NCBI GenBank assembly: GCA_900467745.1 | Contig: UBQW01000059.1 | Span: forward strand, 1 to 41,166 | Direction of reading: 5' to 3' | Length of the DNA stretch: 41,166 nt | From: Hyphomicrobiales bacterium | GTDB taxonomy: Bacteria; Pseudomonadota; Alphaproteobacteria; Rhizobiales; Rhizobiaceae | Shown here: piece by piece, positions 15,593-24,280 of the stretch | How positions within the stretch are numbered: position 1 is the first letter of the stretch | Layout: the number at the start of each line of letters is the position of its first letter | The notes under the pieces: generated by a model | Databases searched by the model: none | What the model saw: the letters and a program-made list of their open reading frames with translations, nothing else | Told to the model about the DNA's origin: nothing | Position numbers and translations under genes: made by a program

Positions 15593-15639
15593 CGTCCCAC
15601 GTTCCCAACGCCAAAAATTCGGGAACGTTTCTCGGGACG
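15593..15639. repeat. extended inverted repeat with bulge
   Basis: ACGTTCCC (15599-15606) is repeated inverted as GGGAACGT (15621-15628) around a 14-base centre. The outer bases CGTCCC (15593-15598) also recur inverted as GGGACG (15634-15639) after a 5-base bulge. The total is 14 paired bases. It lies about 250 bases upstream of the DUF736 gene. Function unknown: possibly a protein-binding site or a relic of a transfer or replication region. Confidence 0.55.
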
Positions 15640-16483
15640 AATTTCAATCTGAGTAAGCGAGGAGATCGCAGACCAACGAGTTTGGCGTGATCGATGGTGT
15701 CGATTTTTTCTTAGGTCGCTGATGGTGCTGTGATCAGGATGAGCAACACCGTAATCGTTGCCAGGCACTATGCTTCACACGAGAGAAGAAATTCTGTTTT
15801 CGCCAAGGCGTCAGCTCTTGGCGACTGGTCCCGCCGATCCGCAGGATCGGGTCCAAGGGCGCAATTATACGTCGCTGACGCAACGCAGGGCTTGCGACCG
15901 TACTCATGGTCCCGGGCTTTCACTTGTCTCTTGGTTTCACTCTTGGGAAGGCGCAGATCTTAGAATGGCCCACGCCGTTGCCCTCGACACCAAGGTGGGC
16001 TGGTCATTCGCCAGCGCAGTCTGGACACCTTGAAAGCGTCCCTCGTGACCGGTGCGATTTTGACGAGATGGATCGATGCCCGCACGGGCTATGGCTTTTG
16101 CCTTCATCCGCTCCGACGCCGCTGCGCATCTGGCCTCCTCGACCCTATCGCGAGACTGTCGCCGATCGTCCTTTCTCCAGTATCTGGTTCCCCTGCCCCA
16201 TGGATGAACGCATAACGGGAACCGGGCGTATTTGCCTTGGGCGGCCAAATTTCCGGGGAAAATCGACGGCTAGCCTCAGATTCACGGGCCAAACAATGGA
16301 AGGACCACCTGGGATGTCGTCCGAAAACACTCGCGAATGCCTGATCGCTTGACGCTGGAACAGCAAGCAGTCTTCCGCTGAAAAGCGCTTTAGAGGAGGA
16401 CACCGCCAGTCGCTTCTCCTCGGCACGCTAGCCGAGCAAGCGATCAGCTTGGCGGCGCAACAAGCCGAGGTTTGACATTTAAA

Positions 16484-16526
16484 TCACACGCGATGACCTC
16501 ATTAGGCAGCATTTTGACGTGTGTGA
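16484..16526 (+). promoter_or_regulatory. candidate operator upstream of the ABC/catabolic operon
   Basis: TCACACGCG (16484-16492) and CGTGTGTGA (16518-16526) form an inverted repeat (8 of 9 matching) with 25 bases between the arms. They lie next to two TTGAC-type -35-like hexamers (16472-16477 and 16514-16519). They lie about 240 bases before the substrate-binding protein gene, the first gene of the nine-gene operon. No clear -10 was seen. Confidence 0.3.
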
Positions 16527-16764
16527 CAAAGGGTCGAAATCAATGTGCAACGGCATGGATCGAGCGCCCCGCCATCAGGTAAACGCCGGCTATCGCATCC
16601 AGGGATGCTACGCTTTCGGGATCTGCCGCGATGACAGAACGACGCTCGTTAGCCTCGCTTTCACTTATAGGACCAGCGAATGAATCGTCGCAATACGCTA
16701 TTGGACCCTCGTCGCGCAGATGACGACCTTTCGTGCGGGAACAACGTCAATAGCGAGATCAACC

Positions 16765-17808
16765 ATGGGAAAAATTCTGGCCGCCACTACAGTCGCGATA
16801 TCGAGCCTCTGCCTGGCTCCGGCACTTCGCGCTGAGACCCTAGTCGTCAATAGCTATGGGGGTCCTTACGAAGCCATCATCAGGCGCGCGATCATTGAAC
16901 CGTTCGAACAACAGACAGGTATTGATGTCGTCTACGATGCTGTCGGTGCAGCGTCACAGGACTATGCTAAGATCAAGGCAACCAAGGGGCGCCCCGGTTT
17001 TGACGTTGCGGTGATGACAGCCTCTCAATCGTTACAGGGCTGTCAAGATGGTGTCTTAGAACGGCTTGATCCCACAGCCATTCCAAACCTTCGCTATGTG
17101 GCACCCAAACTTGCCAAGTCGGCGGGCCCGTGCGGCGCTGTTCATGAGCTGCAGTACATGTCGCTCCTGTACCGGACCGATAAGATGGAGTCGCCTCCCC
17201 GATCGTGGTCTGCGCTTGCATCACCAGAACTCAACGGCAGGATCGTGTTGCCGACATTCCAGAATATCATGGCGTTATATCTGGTCGAGATCTTCGCGAC
17301 CATGAACGGCGGTGATTTGACGGGGAACCTCGATCCGGGCTTCAAGGCGATGTCAGACGTGGCAAGGCAGTCAATCGGATTTGAGCAGAGCTCGGCAATC
17401 TTAGAAAGCTATATCAAGGACGGTACGGTCTGGGCCATGCCGTTCTGGAACGGACGCGCTCAGTTGCTGGTCGACAGTGGTTTGCCGGTCGACTACGTCC
17501 GACCGATTGAAGGGACCATTCCCCTGATCGCGACGCTCAACATTCCCGTCGCAGCCGAACACAAGGCGTCTGCGAGAAAATTCATCGACTTCTTCCTTGA
17601 GAAGACCAGTCAGGAGGCGTGGGTTAGCGCCTATAAGGTTGGCAGTGCCCGCACAGATATCAACGTTCCAGACGATGTGAGAGCACGCCAGATCACGACT
17701 GAAGCTGACCTCGAAAGCCTGCTCTTGCCTGATCTCTCCGTCGTTGCCGCACGCTTACGAGAGTGGGGAGAGCAATGGGAGCGTGAAGTTGTCGCGCATC
17801 AGGAGTGA
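16765..17808 (+). CDS. ABC transporter substrate-binding protein, spermidine/putrescine (PotD)-type
   Basis: A 347-residue periplasmic binding protein that selects the ligand for the importer that follows. It has a Sec signal (MGKILAATTVAISSLCLAPALRA, cleavage near 23). The mature start LVVNSYGGPYEAIIRRAIIEPFEQQTGIDVVYDAVGA and later FDVAVMTASQSLQGC, YRTDKM and GTVWAMPFWNGRAQLLVDSG are typical of the extracellular solute-binding family 1/PotD-like clade. ATG 16765 gives a normal signal peptide and follows a weak GAG; ATG 16720 would add 15 residues and has no ribosome site. It is the first of nine same-strand genes. The ligand is unknown; the downstream enzymes suggest an amino- or amide-containing acid. 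Confidence 0.88.
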   Translation: MGKILAATTVAISSLCLAPALRAETLVVNSYGGPYEAIIRRAIIEPFEQQTGIDVVYDAVGAASQDYAKIKATKGRPGFDVAVMTASQSLQGCQDGVLERLDPTAIPNLRYVAPKLAKSAGPCGAVHELQYMSLLYRTDKMESPPRSWSALASPELNGRIVLPTFQNIMALYLVEIFATMNGGDLTGNLDPGFKAMSDVARQSIGFEQSSAILESYIKDGTVWAMPFWNGRAQLLVDSGLPVDYVRPIEGTIPLIATLNIPVAAEHKASARKFIDFFLEKTSQEAWVSAYKVGSARTDINVPDDVRARQITTEADLESLLLPDLSVVAARLREWGEQWEREVVAHQE

Positions 17809-17818
17809 GGAAGCGAAC

Positions 17819-18712
17819 ATGACCATACTCGCACTAGATCTCCCCGGCCCGCGACGCAGCCCACGCCAGGGCCTTGTACCGGCTTTCGGGCTATCGCCCG
17901 CCGGCCTGATGCTTGTCTTCTTCTTTGCTCTGCCCATGGGGATGATGATCGGGACAAGCTTTCACGATCCGTCCTCCGGCGCCCTAAGCTTCCAAGCTTA
18001 TGAACGGTTTTTGAATGACGGTTTGACACTGAAAGGCTTCTGGCGAACCGCCATCATGTCGTGTCTCGTGGCCGTGGCGGCGACTGCGCTCGCCTACCCA
18101 CTTGCCTACTTTCTTGCACGTTCGAAAAGCAGATTTCGCATCATCGTTTTTGCGCTTGCACTTGCTCCGGAACTCGCAGGGGTCGTGTTGCGAACCTATG
18201 GATGGCTAATTATCCTGGAAGATCGCGGCTTCATCAACGACATCTTTCTGCACTGGGGTCTTATCGATGAGCCGTTACGCCTATCAAAGAACCTCTTTGC
18301 CGTGGTTGTGGGTCTCACTCATGTTGTGCTGCCATTTGCAATTCTGTCGCTGACAACAAGCATTCAAGGGATAGATGAAAATCTCGAACGTGCGGCTCAG
18401 ATGCTTGGGGCAAACCGGCTGTCGGTCATCAGAATGATCCTCGTGCCATTGTCAGTGCCTGGCATTGTCAGCGCGCTCCTGTTGTCGTTTACGATGGCAG
18501 CAAGCGCCTATGCGACCCCTGCGCTTCTTGGAGGGGCTGGGTTCAAAGTCTTGGCGACCATGATATCCGAACAGGTGCTCTTCTACGTAGACTGGTCGTT
18601 CGCGGCGGTCATGGCAAACGCATTGCTCGTCCTAATGCTTGTTGTCTCCTACGCCGGATTAAACTTCGAGACACGACTGCGCGACAGGCGCGGTGTAAAG
18701 CGGGGAGGCTGA
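17819..18712 (+). CDS. ABC transporter permease, PotB-type
   Basis: A 297-residue inner-membrane permease with about six helices. It carries the binding-protein-dependent transport signature ENLERAAQMLGANRLSVIRMILVPLSVPGIVSALLLSF (EAA loop, contact to the ATPase). Helical segments such as AGLMLVFFFALPMGMMIGTSF and AVAATALAYPLAYFLARSK match the PotB family. ATG 17819 is preceded by GAGGAAG; longer in-frame starts overlap the binding-protein gene. It begins 10 bases after the binding-protein stop and ends 1 base before the next permease, consistent with a single importer. Confidence 0.9.
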   Translation: MTILALDLPGPRRSPRQGLVPAFGLSPAGLMLVFFFALPMGMMIGTSFHDPSSGALSFQAYERFLNDGLTLKGFWRTAIMSCLVAVAATALAYPLAYFLARSKSRFRIIVFALALAPELAGVVLRTYGWLIILEDRGFINDIFLHWGLIDEPLRLSKNLFAVVVGLTHVVLPFAILSLTTSIQGIDENLERAAQMLGANRLSVIRMILVPLSVPGIVSALLLSFTMAASAYATPALLGGAGFKVLATMISEQVLFYVDWSFAAVMANALLVLMLVVSYAGLNFETRLRDRRGVKRGG

Positions 18713-18713
18713 A

Positions 18714-19517
18714 ATGAATCGTTTGATCTCCTTTTCTTTTTGGTTTTCCCTCGTGCTCGTTCTGGCATTCATCACGCTACCATTGCTGGTGGTCGTCGCT
18801 GCATCGCTAAGCCCGACTGCGGATGTCACCTTCAGGCCTTCAGCATGGACGCTTCGCTGGTATCAGGACCTCATTTCACAACGATGGCTAGCGCCGTTCG
18901 CACTCAGTGTGAAAATCGCAATAGCCGTGTCGCTGATAAGTGGCATCATCGGCACACTTGCCGCTTACATCGTGGCCTTCGAACGCATCCCAGGAGGCAG
19001 CGCAGTCATGGCGGCGCTTTTGTCTCCGCTTTCGGTTCCACAGATTGTCAAAGGGGTCGCGATCGTTCTGTTCCTCTCGGTCCTTGGCCTGCAGCCTCTG
19101 CTGGGAACACCGTCCTTGATCGCCGCCCATTGTGTGCTCGCACTTCCATTCGTGATCAGGATGGCCGCCACTGCGATCGCGAATTTTGACGGCAACCTTG
19201 ATCGGGCGGGTCAAGTCCTTGGTGCCAGTCGGTGGCAGCGCGCACAATATATTCTCCTTCCGGCGATCAAGCCGGGCGTTCTGTCCGGCATGACATTCGC
19301 GTTCATCATCTCCTTCAACAACATCCCCTTGTCTGTGTTTCTCGTACGCCCTGGAGACACGACGCTTCCCATAACCGTGATCAATTACCTCGAATACAGT
19401 CTCGATCCGGTCCTGGCCGCAGTCAATGTAGCGTCGATGATCTTCATTCTCTTCGTCATCCTCGCATTCGAAAAATTTGGTGGGTTCTCCGCCCAGCTTC
19501 ATGGAGGCAGCAAATGA
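18714..19517 (+). CDS. ABC transporter permease, PotC-type
   Basis: A 267-residue partner permease: N-terminal helix FWFSLVLVLAFITLPLLVVVAASL, then the PotC-like LRWYQDLISQRWLAPFALSVKIAIAVSLISGIIGTLAAYIV, and the EAA loop DGNLDRAGQVLGASRWQRAQYILLPAIKPGVLSGMTFAFIISFNNI. A strong ribosome site (GGGGAGG) lies at the end of the previous gene. The stop codon overlaps the ATPase start (ATGA, 19514-19517), so the two are translationally coupled. Confidence 0.9.
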   Translation: MNRLISFSFWFSLVLVLAFITLPLLVVVAASLSPTADVTFRPSAWTLRWYQDLISQRWLAPFALSVKIAIAVSLISGIIGTLAAYIVAFERIPGGSAVMAALLSPLSVPQIVKGVAIVLFLSVLGLQPLLGTPSLIAAHCVLALPFVIRMAATAIANFDGNLDRAGQVLGASRWQRAQYILLPAIKPGVLSGMTFAFIISFNNIPLSVFLVRPGDTTLPITVINYLEYSLDPVLAAVNVASMIFILFVILAFEKFGGFSAQLHGGSK

Positions 19518-20602
19518 GCGAACTTGATATCGAACTGGTTTGTGTAACCAAGTCATTTGGGGCGATTTCGGTCGTGAGGGACATTGACCTTCAGATCCCG
19601 AAGGGCGAGTTCGTCAGCATCCTCGGACCGTCCGGCTGCGGCAAGACCACGACACTCAACATGATTGCCGGCTTCAATCAGCCAAGCCGGGGAGACATCC
19701 GAATACGTGGTCGAAGTCAGGTAAATGTCCCACCAGAAGGGCGAAATATCGGGCTTGTGTTCCAGAACTATGCGCTCTTTCCTCATATGACCGTGGCTGA
19801 GAATGTTGCATTCGGCCTCAAGATGAAACGTACCCCCAAGATCGAAATCGCATCAATCGTGCAAAGCAGCCTGCGTAGTGTGCATCTTGAACAACTGGCT
19901 GACCGCTACCCGAAGGAACTGTCTGGTGGACAACAGCAGCGTGTTGCTCTCGCCCGCGCTTTGGCCCCCAGACCGTCCGTTCTTCTTCTGGACGAGCCAC
20001 TGTCGAACCTCGACCTGAAACTGCGAGAATCAATGCGCGGCGAACTGAAGGACATACAGCGCGAGCTCAACATGACGTTTGTCTATGTCACCCATGATCA
20101 GGAGGAAGCGATGGCGATGTCAGACCGCATCGTGGTCATGTCGAACGGCGTCATCGCCCAGCAGGGAAAGCCGGAGGCACTCTACCGACATCCAGTTTCA
20201 ACCTTCGTGGCGGACTTCATCGGCCGGTCAAACATCATCAGTGTTGAACGGATGGTGAAGCGATCGGGAGGTTGCGAGGTGTTGGTCACCGGCAGCGAAA
20301 TTACACTGCGGGCAGCAGTTGCGCCTGCTCAGGCAACGCCACAGTACGGTGTCATCCGCCTCGAGGATGTCCTAGTGTTGGGCGACACACCATTGGCGGC
20401 TCAAGACAACCTCAACGTTCTGGAAGGTCGACTTGATCGCGTCACAAATCTCGGTGCATCCCTGGAGTTGTCAATCCAGATTTCCTCGGGCCTTTCTCTC
20501 TACGCAGCCATCCGATCGGCTGAGGTAGGCATTCTGCCGGCAACAGGCAAACCGATACGGCTTGGGATTGATCCTTCGGCTGTCACGCTCCTGAACGAGT
20601 AG
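19514..20602 (+). CDS. ABC transporter ATPase, PotA-type
   Basis: A 362-residue ATPase with Walker A GPSGCGKTT, signature LSGGQQQRVALARAL, Walker B VLLLDEPLSNLDLKLRE and switch His in YVTHDQEEAMAMSDR, followed by an approximately 120-residue TOBE/OB C-terminal domain (PVSTFVADFIGRSNII onwards) as in PotA/FbpC importers. ATG 19514 overlaps the permease stop; the frame is open far upstream but that part is the permease read in another frame. With 16765-19517 it forms a complete importer. Confidence 0.93.
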   Translation: MSELDIELVCVTKSFGAISVVRDIDLQIPKGEFVSILGPSGCGKTTTLNMIAGFNQPSRGDIRIRGRSQVNVPPEGRNIGLVFQNYALFPHMTVAENVAFGLKMKRTPKIEIASIVQSSLRSVHLEQLADRYPKELSGGQQQRVALARALAPRPSVLLLDEPLSNLDLKLRESMRGELKDIQRELNMTFVYVTHDQEEAMAMSDRIVVMSNGVIAQQGKPEALYRHPVSTFVADFIGRSNIISVERMVKRSGGCEVLVTGSEITLRAAVAPAQATPQYGVIRLEDVLVLGDTPLAAQDNLNVLEGRLDRVTNLGASLELSIQISSGLSLYAAIRSAEVGILPATGKPIRLGIDPSAVTLLNE

Positions 20603-20611
20603 CGATCAGTC

Positions 20612-20699
20612 GATAACGCTCGGTTATCAATGCAACTGCTTCCTTATTGGAGCAGGCCTCACCCTCCGAAATAGGATCAGGACGGCCTCGCAACGAGGC
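20612..20699 (+). promoter_or_regulatory. two stem-loops between transporter and enzyme genes
   Basis: In the 118-base gap after the ATPase gene, GATAAC (20612-20617) pairs with GTTATC (20623-20628) across 5 bases. GCCTCG (20685-20690) pairs with CGAGGC (20694-20699) across 3 bases, ending 21 bases before the dioxygenase start. Neither is followed by a T-run. They could stabilise or process the mRNA between the transporter and enzyme segments. Confidence 0.4.
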
Positions 20700-20720
20700 T
20701 CATCCGCAGGAGATACGAGA

Positions 20721-21587
20721 ATGCTGACAAGAGAAAAAATCACCGCAATCCAGCATGACAGCAATGTCTGCGCCGACATCGTCGGTTTCGACTTCGATCG
20801 CTACGACGAGCAAGATATCAAGGAGATCCGCAGATACTGGCTCCAGTACGGGGTCATTCGCTTCAAGCATACCCGCATCACCGACGATCAGCAGGTCAAG
20901 TTCTCGCGACACTTCGGTGAGTTCGTTATTCATCCAAAGCAGCTTCAGGAGGGGGGCCACCCGTCCCACCCGGAAATCCTGGTAATCAGCAACGCGATGA
21001 AGGATGGCAAACCAAGCGGCGCGATGGGCAACAGCGAAGCGACTTGGCACACCGATACCTGGTTCTATGAGAAGCCGCCTGCAGGTGCCATTCTACGCGC
21101 CGTAACAATCCCGCCTTCGGGCGGAGATACGTACTTCCTGTCCACCTACATTGCCTATGAGACCCTGCCAGCGGCGCTGAAAACAGCGATCGATGGCCGA
21201 CAGATTTTCTTCCAGAACGTTTATGACAAGACCGGGAAGATCAGACTTGGGAAAACGGAGCCAACCAGCAAAGACTTTCGAGAATGGAGCGGCATTGTCC
21301 ACCCTCTCGTACGCACACACGGCGAGACCGGAAGAAAGGCGCTTTACCTGGGTGGTACATCGGACGGCGCATGGATTGTCGGCATGAGCATCGATGAAAG
21401 CAATGCCATACTCGCAGAGCTGTGGGACCATACGACGAACGGAAGGCATGTTTTTGTTCAGAGCTGGGACGAAGGAGACATCATGATGTGGGATAATCGG
21501 TGCACCATGCACCGACGCGATTCATTCGATCCGTCCTTCGTTCGCGTTATGCACCGCACGACGACATCCGGCGAACGCCCGATCTAA
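20721..21587 (+). CDS. TauD/TfdA-family Fe(II)/2-oxoglutarate-dependent dioxygenase
   Basis: A 288-residue cytoplasmic oxygenase that would hydroxylate its substrate while decarboxylating 2-oxoglutarate. The iron-binding facial triad is visible as His110-x-Asp112 in WHTDTWF and His264 in MMWDNRCTMHRRDSF; Arg275 or Arg279 in FVRVMHRTT is the likely 2-oxoglutarate anchor. Other family segments are YGVIRFKHTRITDDQQVKFSRHFGE and GGDTYFLSTYIAYETLP. ATG 20721 follows CAGGAGA. It is the first enzyme gene after the importer, so it may carry out the first attack, for example hydroxylation next to a hetero-atom followed by spontaneous cleavage (inference). Confidence 0.92.
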   Translation: MLTREKITAIQHDSNVCADIVGFDFDRYDEQDIKEIRRYWLQYGVIRFKHTRITDDQQVKFSRHFGEFVIHPKQLQEGGHPSHPEILVISNAMKDGKPSGAMGNSEATWHTDTWFYEKPPAGAILRAVTIPPSGGDTYFLSTYIAYETLPAALKTAIDGRQIFFQNVYDKTGKIRLGKTEPTSKDFREWSGIVHPLVRTHGETGRKALYLGGTSDGAWIVGMSIDESNAILAELWDHTTNGRHVFVQSWDEGDIMMWDNRCTMHRRDSFDPSFVRVMHRTTTSGERPI

Positions 21588-21612
21588 GCCAAACAAGAAG
21601 AGGTTCTCGGCC

Positions 21613-22296
21613 ATGGCTGGACTTTATCGGCTCGTTGAGCGACATCCACCCCTGCCATCAGAGTTAGTTGAGCTCTTGTCTCTGGTCGAGACGGCTACGA
21701 TCGGCCACACCGAGCATCTCGGGTTCGTTGGAGCCGGTATCGTTCCGCTATTCCCGGCTCGTATTGCCGGGGTGGCGGTGACCGTCGCGGCACCTGGCCG
21801 CGACGGGGCCATCATCTACCGCGCGGTCGACCAACTTTTGCCAGGGGATGTTTTGGTTATTTCTCGCGTCGACAGCGACGACATCGCCTGCGTTGGTGGA
21901 GGTGTCGCCACGGCCGTCAAGGCCAAGGGAGCAGCAGGAATCATAATCGATGGGCCTTGTACCGACCCTGAAGAGATCATTGCTACGGGGCTGCCGGTGT
22001 GGTGCAGAGGCACATCTTCAAAAACCACCAACCGTCAGTTCAGTATCGGGGGATCGCTCAATGTCCCGGTTGCTTGCGGCCGAACCGCGATCCTACCGGG
22101 CTATGCCGTCCTTGCGGACTGCTGCGGTGTCTTCGCAACTGAGCGTCAGTCTATGCGATCAATTGCTGAGGACGCACTCGCTCGCCAGAAACGCTCCACG
22201 CTGATCCGCGCCCACCTCGCCGCCGGTCATTCAATATTCGATTTCAAGGAACCAGCACGTGAAAATCGCATTGATTCAGATGAGCTCTCAGCCTGA
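21613..22296 (+). CDS. RraA-family protein (aldolase/decarboxylase-like)
   Basis: A 227-residue member of the RraA/HMG-aldolase fold: PARIAGVAVTVAAPGRDGAIIYRAVDQLLPGDVLVISR, CVGGGVATAVKAKGAAGIIIDGPCTDPEEI, GLPVWCRGTSS and a C-terminal GDA-like segment. True members cleave 4-hydroxy-4-methyl-2-oxoglutarate-type acids or decarboxylate oxaloacetate, using a D-G-x-x-R-D motif (metal Asp preceded by a substrate-binding Arg). Here the motif is Asp113-Gly-Pro-Cys-Thr117-Asp118, so the Arg is Thr and the chemistry may differ. The gene starts 25 bases after the dioxygenase with AAGAGG as ribosome site, and its 3' end overlaps the amidohydrolase start by 38 bases. Confidence 0.82.
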   Translation: MAGLYRLVERHPPLPSELVELLSLVETATIGHTEHLGFVGAGIVPLFPARIAGVAVTVAAPGRDGAIIYRAVDQLLPGDVLVISRVDSDDIACVGGGVATAVKAKGAAGIIIDGPCTDPEEIIATGLPVWCRGTSSKTTNRQFSIGGSLNVPVACGRTAILPGYAVLADCCGVFATERQSMRSIAEDALARQKRSTLIRAHLAAGHSIFDFKEPARENRIDSDELSA

Positions 22297-23113
22297 TCTT
22301 CGTCGCAACTTGGCAGAGGTCGAACGCTTGATGACCGAAGCAGTTGCCGGTCGTCCCGACCTCATCGTTCTTCCTGAGCATTTTGATTGGATGGGAGGAT
22401 CTTCCGACGATAAACGCGCCGCGGCCGATTTCGTACCGGGGGGTAAGGCATATGATTGTGTCCAGGATTTCGCGCGGCGACACCGCGTCTTTGTACACGC
22501 CGGCAGCCTCATGGAGCGATGCGTCCAAAGCGGCAAGGTGTTCAACACGACTGTCATTTTCGATGCTGAAGGAAGTCATGTCGGAGCATATCGCAAGATC
22601 CATCTCTTCGACATCACCACACCAAATGGAGCTCGGTATGCGGAGTCCTCGGTCGTAACAGCAGGAGATGATCTTCTGATCTATGAGCTGAACGGGTGGA
22701 AGATCGGATGCGCGATCTGCTACGATTTGCGCTTCTCACGCCTCTTCGATCGGCTGGTACAAGAGGCCGTGGACATCCTCATTCTCCCAGCCGCATTCAC
22801 ACGACAGACCGGGGAGGCTCATTGGGAGGTCTTGTGCCGCGCAAGAGCGATCGAGTATCAGGCTTTCTTTGTCGCGTGCGGCCAATGTGGCAGCTACCCT
22901 TCTTTGAATGGTGAACCTCGAGAAACATTTGGAACATCGCTGGTCGTTGATCCCTGGGGCGAGGTCATCGCAAATGCGGGTCAAAAGCCATGCGTCCTTC
23001 ATGTCAAGCTTGACCGAAAGCGACTTGATGACGTGAGAGAGCTAATCCCCATGACAAGCCATCGTGTCGACATGAACACGATGCGGATGCAGGTCCGTCA
23101 CTCCAGCGGATAA
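22259..23113 (+). CDS. nitrilase-superfamily carbon-nitrogen hydrolase (amidase type)
   Basis: A 284-residue cytoplasmic hydrolase with the complete nitrilase catalytic triad: Glu40 in IVLPEHFDW, Lys113 in YRKIHLFDI and Cys154 in GCAICYDLRFSRLF. The length and motif set match the omega-amidase/Nit2 and N-carbamoyl-amine amidohydrolase branch, which cleave primary amides or ureido groups and release ammonia. GTG 22259 is chosen because AAGGAA lies 9 bases upstream and the family N-terminus (MKIALIQMSS) starts there; it lies inside the end of the RraA-like gene. Its place in the operon suggests removal of an amide or carbamoyl nitrogen from the imported compound (inference). Confidence 0.9.
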   Translation: MKIALIQMSSQPDLRRNLAEVERLMTEAVAGRPDLIVLPEHFDWMGGSSDDKRAAADFVPGGKAYDCVQDFARRHRVFVHAGSLMERCVQSGKVFNTTVIFDAEGSHVGAYRKIHLFDITTPNGARYAESSVVTAGDDLLIYELNGWKIGCAICYDLRFSRLFDRLVQEAVDILILPAAFTRQTGEAHWEVLCRARAIEYQAFFVACGQCGSYPSLNGEPRETFGTSLVVDPWGEVIANAGQKPCVLHVKLDRKRLDDVRELIPMTSHRVDMNTMRMQVRHSSG

Positions 23114-23206
23114 CACTATCCGTTGGCCCGAAAACTTCATCAAGATTTACTCCTCCCTTATCCCGGCTCGTCCTAACCTTCCCGTCCAAACGAGGAGGTA
23201 CCGGAG

Positions 23207-24274
23207 ATGCAAGCAACTTATGCTTTAAACACGGGCGCACCGTTCCTTTCTGCAGCCACACTTCGCGATGCTGGCGCCGAGTTGGACACAGGTGAGATGC
23301 TCGCAGCCATGGACAACGCTTGGGCCGATATTCGCTCCGGCATAGCATTCGGATCAAAGGCGGTCCTGTCTCTCCCGGAGGAAGACTTCTGGCGCGATGG
23401 CGCCGTTGCAGACCGCAAGGAGGAGTTTGCGGACGAAAGATTGGGTTGGAAGCTTTCATGCCTCTACAGTGTCAATGAGCGCTACGGAGGAGTGAAAATT
23501 ATTGGCGCCAACGCGTTTAACCGACAGCTGGGACTACCACGCTCGACCTCAACGATCGTTCTCATGGAGAAGAAGACGTTACGGGTAATAACGGTGATGG
23601 ATGGGACCGGTATTTCTGCTCGCCGCACGGGTAGCTATGCCACGATGGTGATGGATGCTTTTTGCCGCCGAGATAGACCGGTATCGGTTCTGCTTTTCGG
23701 AACGGGCCCGACGGCCCGTGCTGTCGTGGAATGTCTCGGTTTCCGTTGTGCCGACCGCATCGGCAAACTCGCAATCCAGGGCCGATCAATTGATCGGGTA
23801 TTGCAGTTTATCGAAGCGATCGATTTTCCAAATAGGCTGGACATTCAACCAGCCGAAGAAACATCGCTCGCGGAAAGTGATTTCATTATCACTGCAACAA
23901 ACGCTCGTACCCCGATTTTTGCCGGAGATGCATTGGCGCGTGACGCAGTCAGTCTGCATCTTGGCGGGGACGAAGTCCCCGAGAGCTACCTGCAACGGGT
24001 GTTGCGGACCGGCTTGGTCGTCTGCGACGATCTCCGCACTGTATCTCATCGCAACTCGCAGAGCATTGCGCTGCATTTTTCCCGGCGTGGTCTTTCCCTG
24101 GACGAGGTGGGGCCGCTCCTCGGGCTACATGACCTGACAATGGCGGGAGCACCCCCTGCCCGGCACAAGGGACCTGTTTGCGTCACGTGTGTCGGACTAC
24201 CAATGCTCGATCTCTACGCGGCCCAGGCTACCTACGAAAAATATTGCCGGCGCACCGCATTGGATCAAAGGTGA
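23207..24274 (+). CDS. ornithine cyclodeaminase/mu-crystallin family protein
   Basis: A 355-residue NAD(P)-dependent protein of the OCD/mu-crystallin family. Family features are GVKIIGANAFNRQLGLPRSTSTIVLMEKKTLRVITVMDGTGISARRTG (about 96-142), the nucleotide-binding VLLFGTGPTARAVVECL (161-177), and SDFIITATNARTPIF. Members deaminate ornithine to proline, reduce cyclic imines or act as alanine/NOPA-type dehydrogenases, so the exact reaction cannot be read off. A very strong ribosome site (GAGGAGGT) precedes ATG 23207 after a 93-base gap, so translation is probably high. Together with the amidase it points to nitrogen release from an amino-acid-like intermediate. Confidence 0.88.
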   Translation: MQATYALNTGAPFLSAATLRDAGAELDTGEMLAAMDNAWADIRSGIAFGSKAVLSLPEEDFWRDGAVADRKEEFADERLGWKLSCLYSVNERYGGVKIIGANAFNRQLGLPRSTSTIVLMEKKTLRVITVMDGTGISARRTGSYATMVMDAFCRRDRPVSVLLFGTGPTARAVVECLGFRCADRIGKLAIQGRSIDRVLQFIEAIDFPNRLDIQPAEETSLAESDFIITATNARTPIFAGDALARDAVSLHLGGDEVPESYLQRVLRTGLVVCDDLRTVSHRNSQSIALHFSRRGLSLDEVGPLLGLHDLTMAGAPPARHKGPVCVTCVGLPMLDLYAAQATYEKYCRRTALDQR

Positions 24275-24280
24275 CCGGCC

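Larger units (their letters stand above)
15346..16764. other. 1.4 kb without a supportable gene
   Basis: Several open frames of 60-150 codons cross this stretch on both strands, but none has a family motif, a good ribosome site and plausible composition together. Short pieces read like protein (for example a tail with LGTLAEQAISLAAQQAEV ending in a stop at about 16479) without a recognisable match. It may be decayed plasmid-type coding sequence. It contains the inverted repeats at 15593-15639 and 15834-15850 and, at its right end, the presumed control region of the ABC-transporter operon. Confidence 0.45.

Noticed and set aside
15834..15850. CCGATCC/GGATCGG hairpin with 3-base loop
   Set aside because: No T-run and no gene end next to it; short enough to occur by chance in GC-rich DNA.
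15906..16352. 148-codon frame in the gene-empty zone
   Set aside because: Pro/Arg/Ser-rich product without motif or ribosome site, with competing frames on the other strand.
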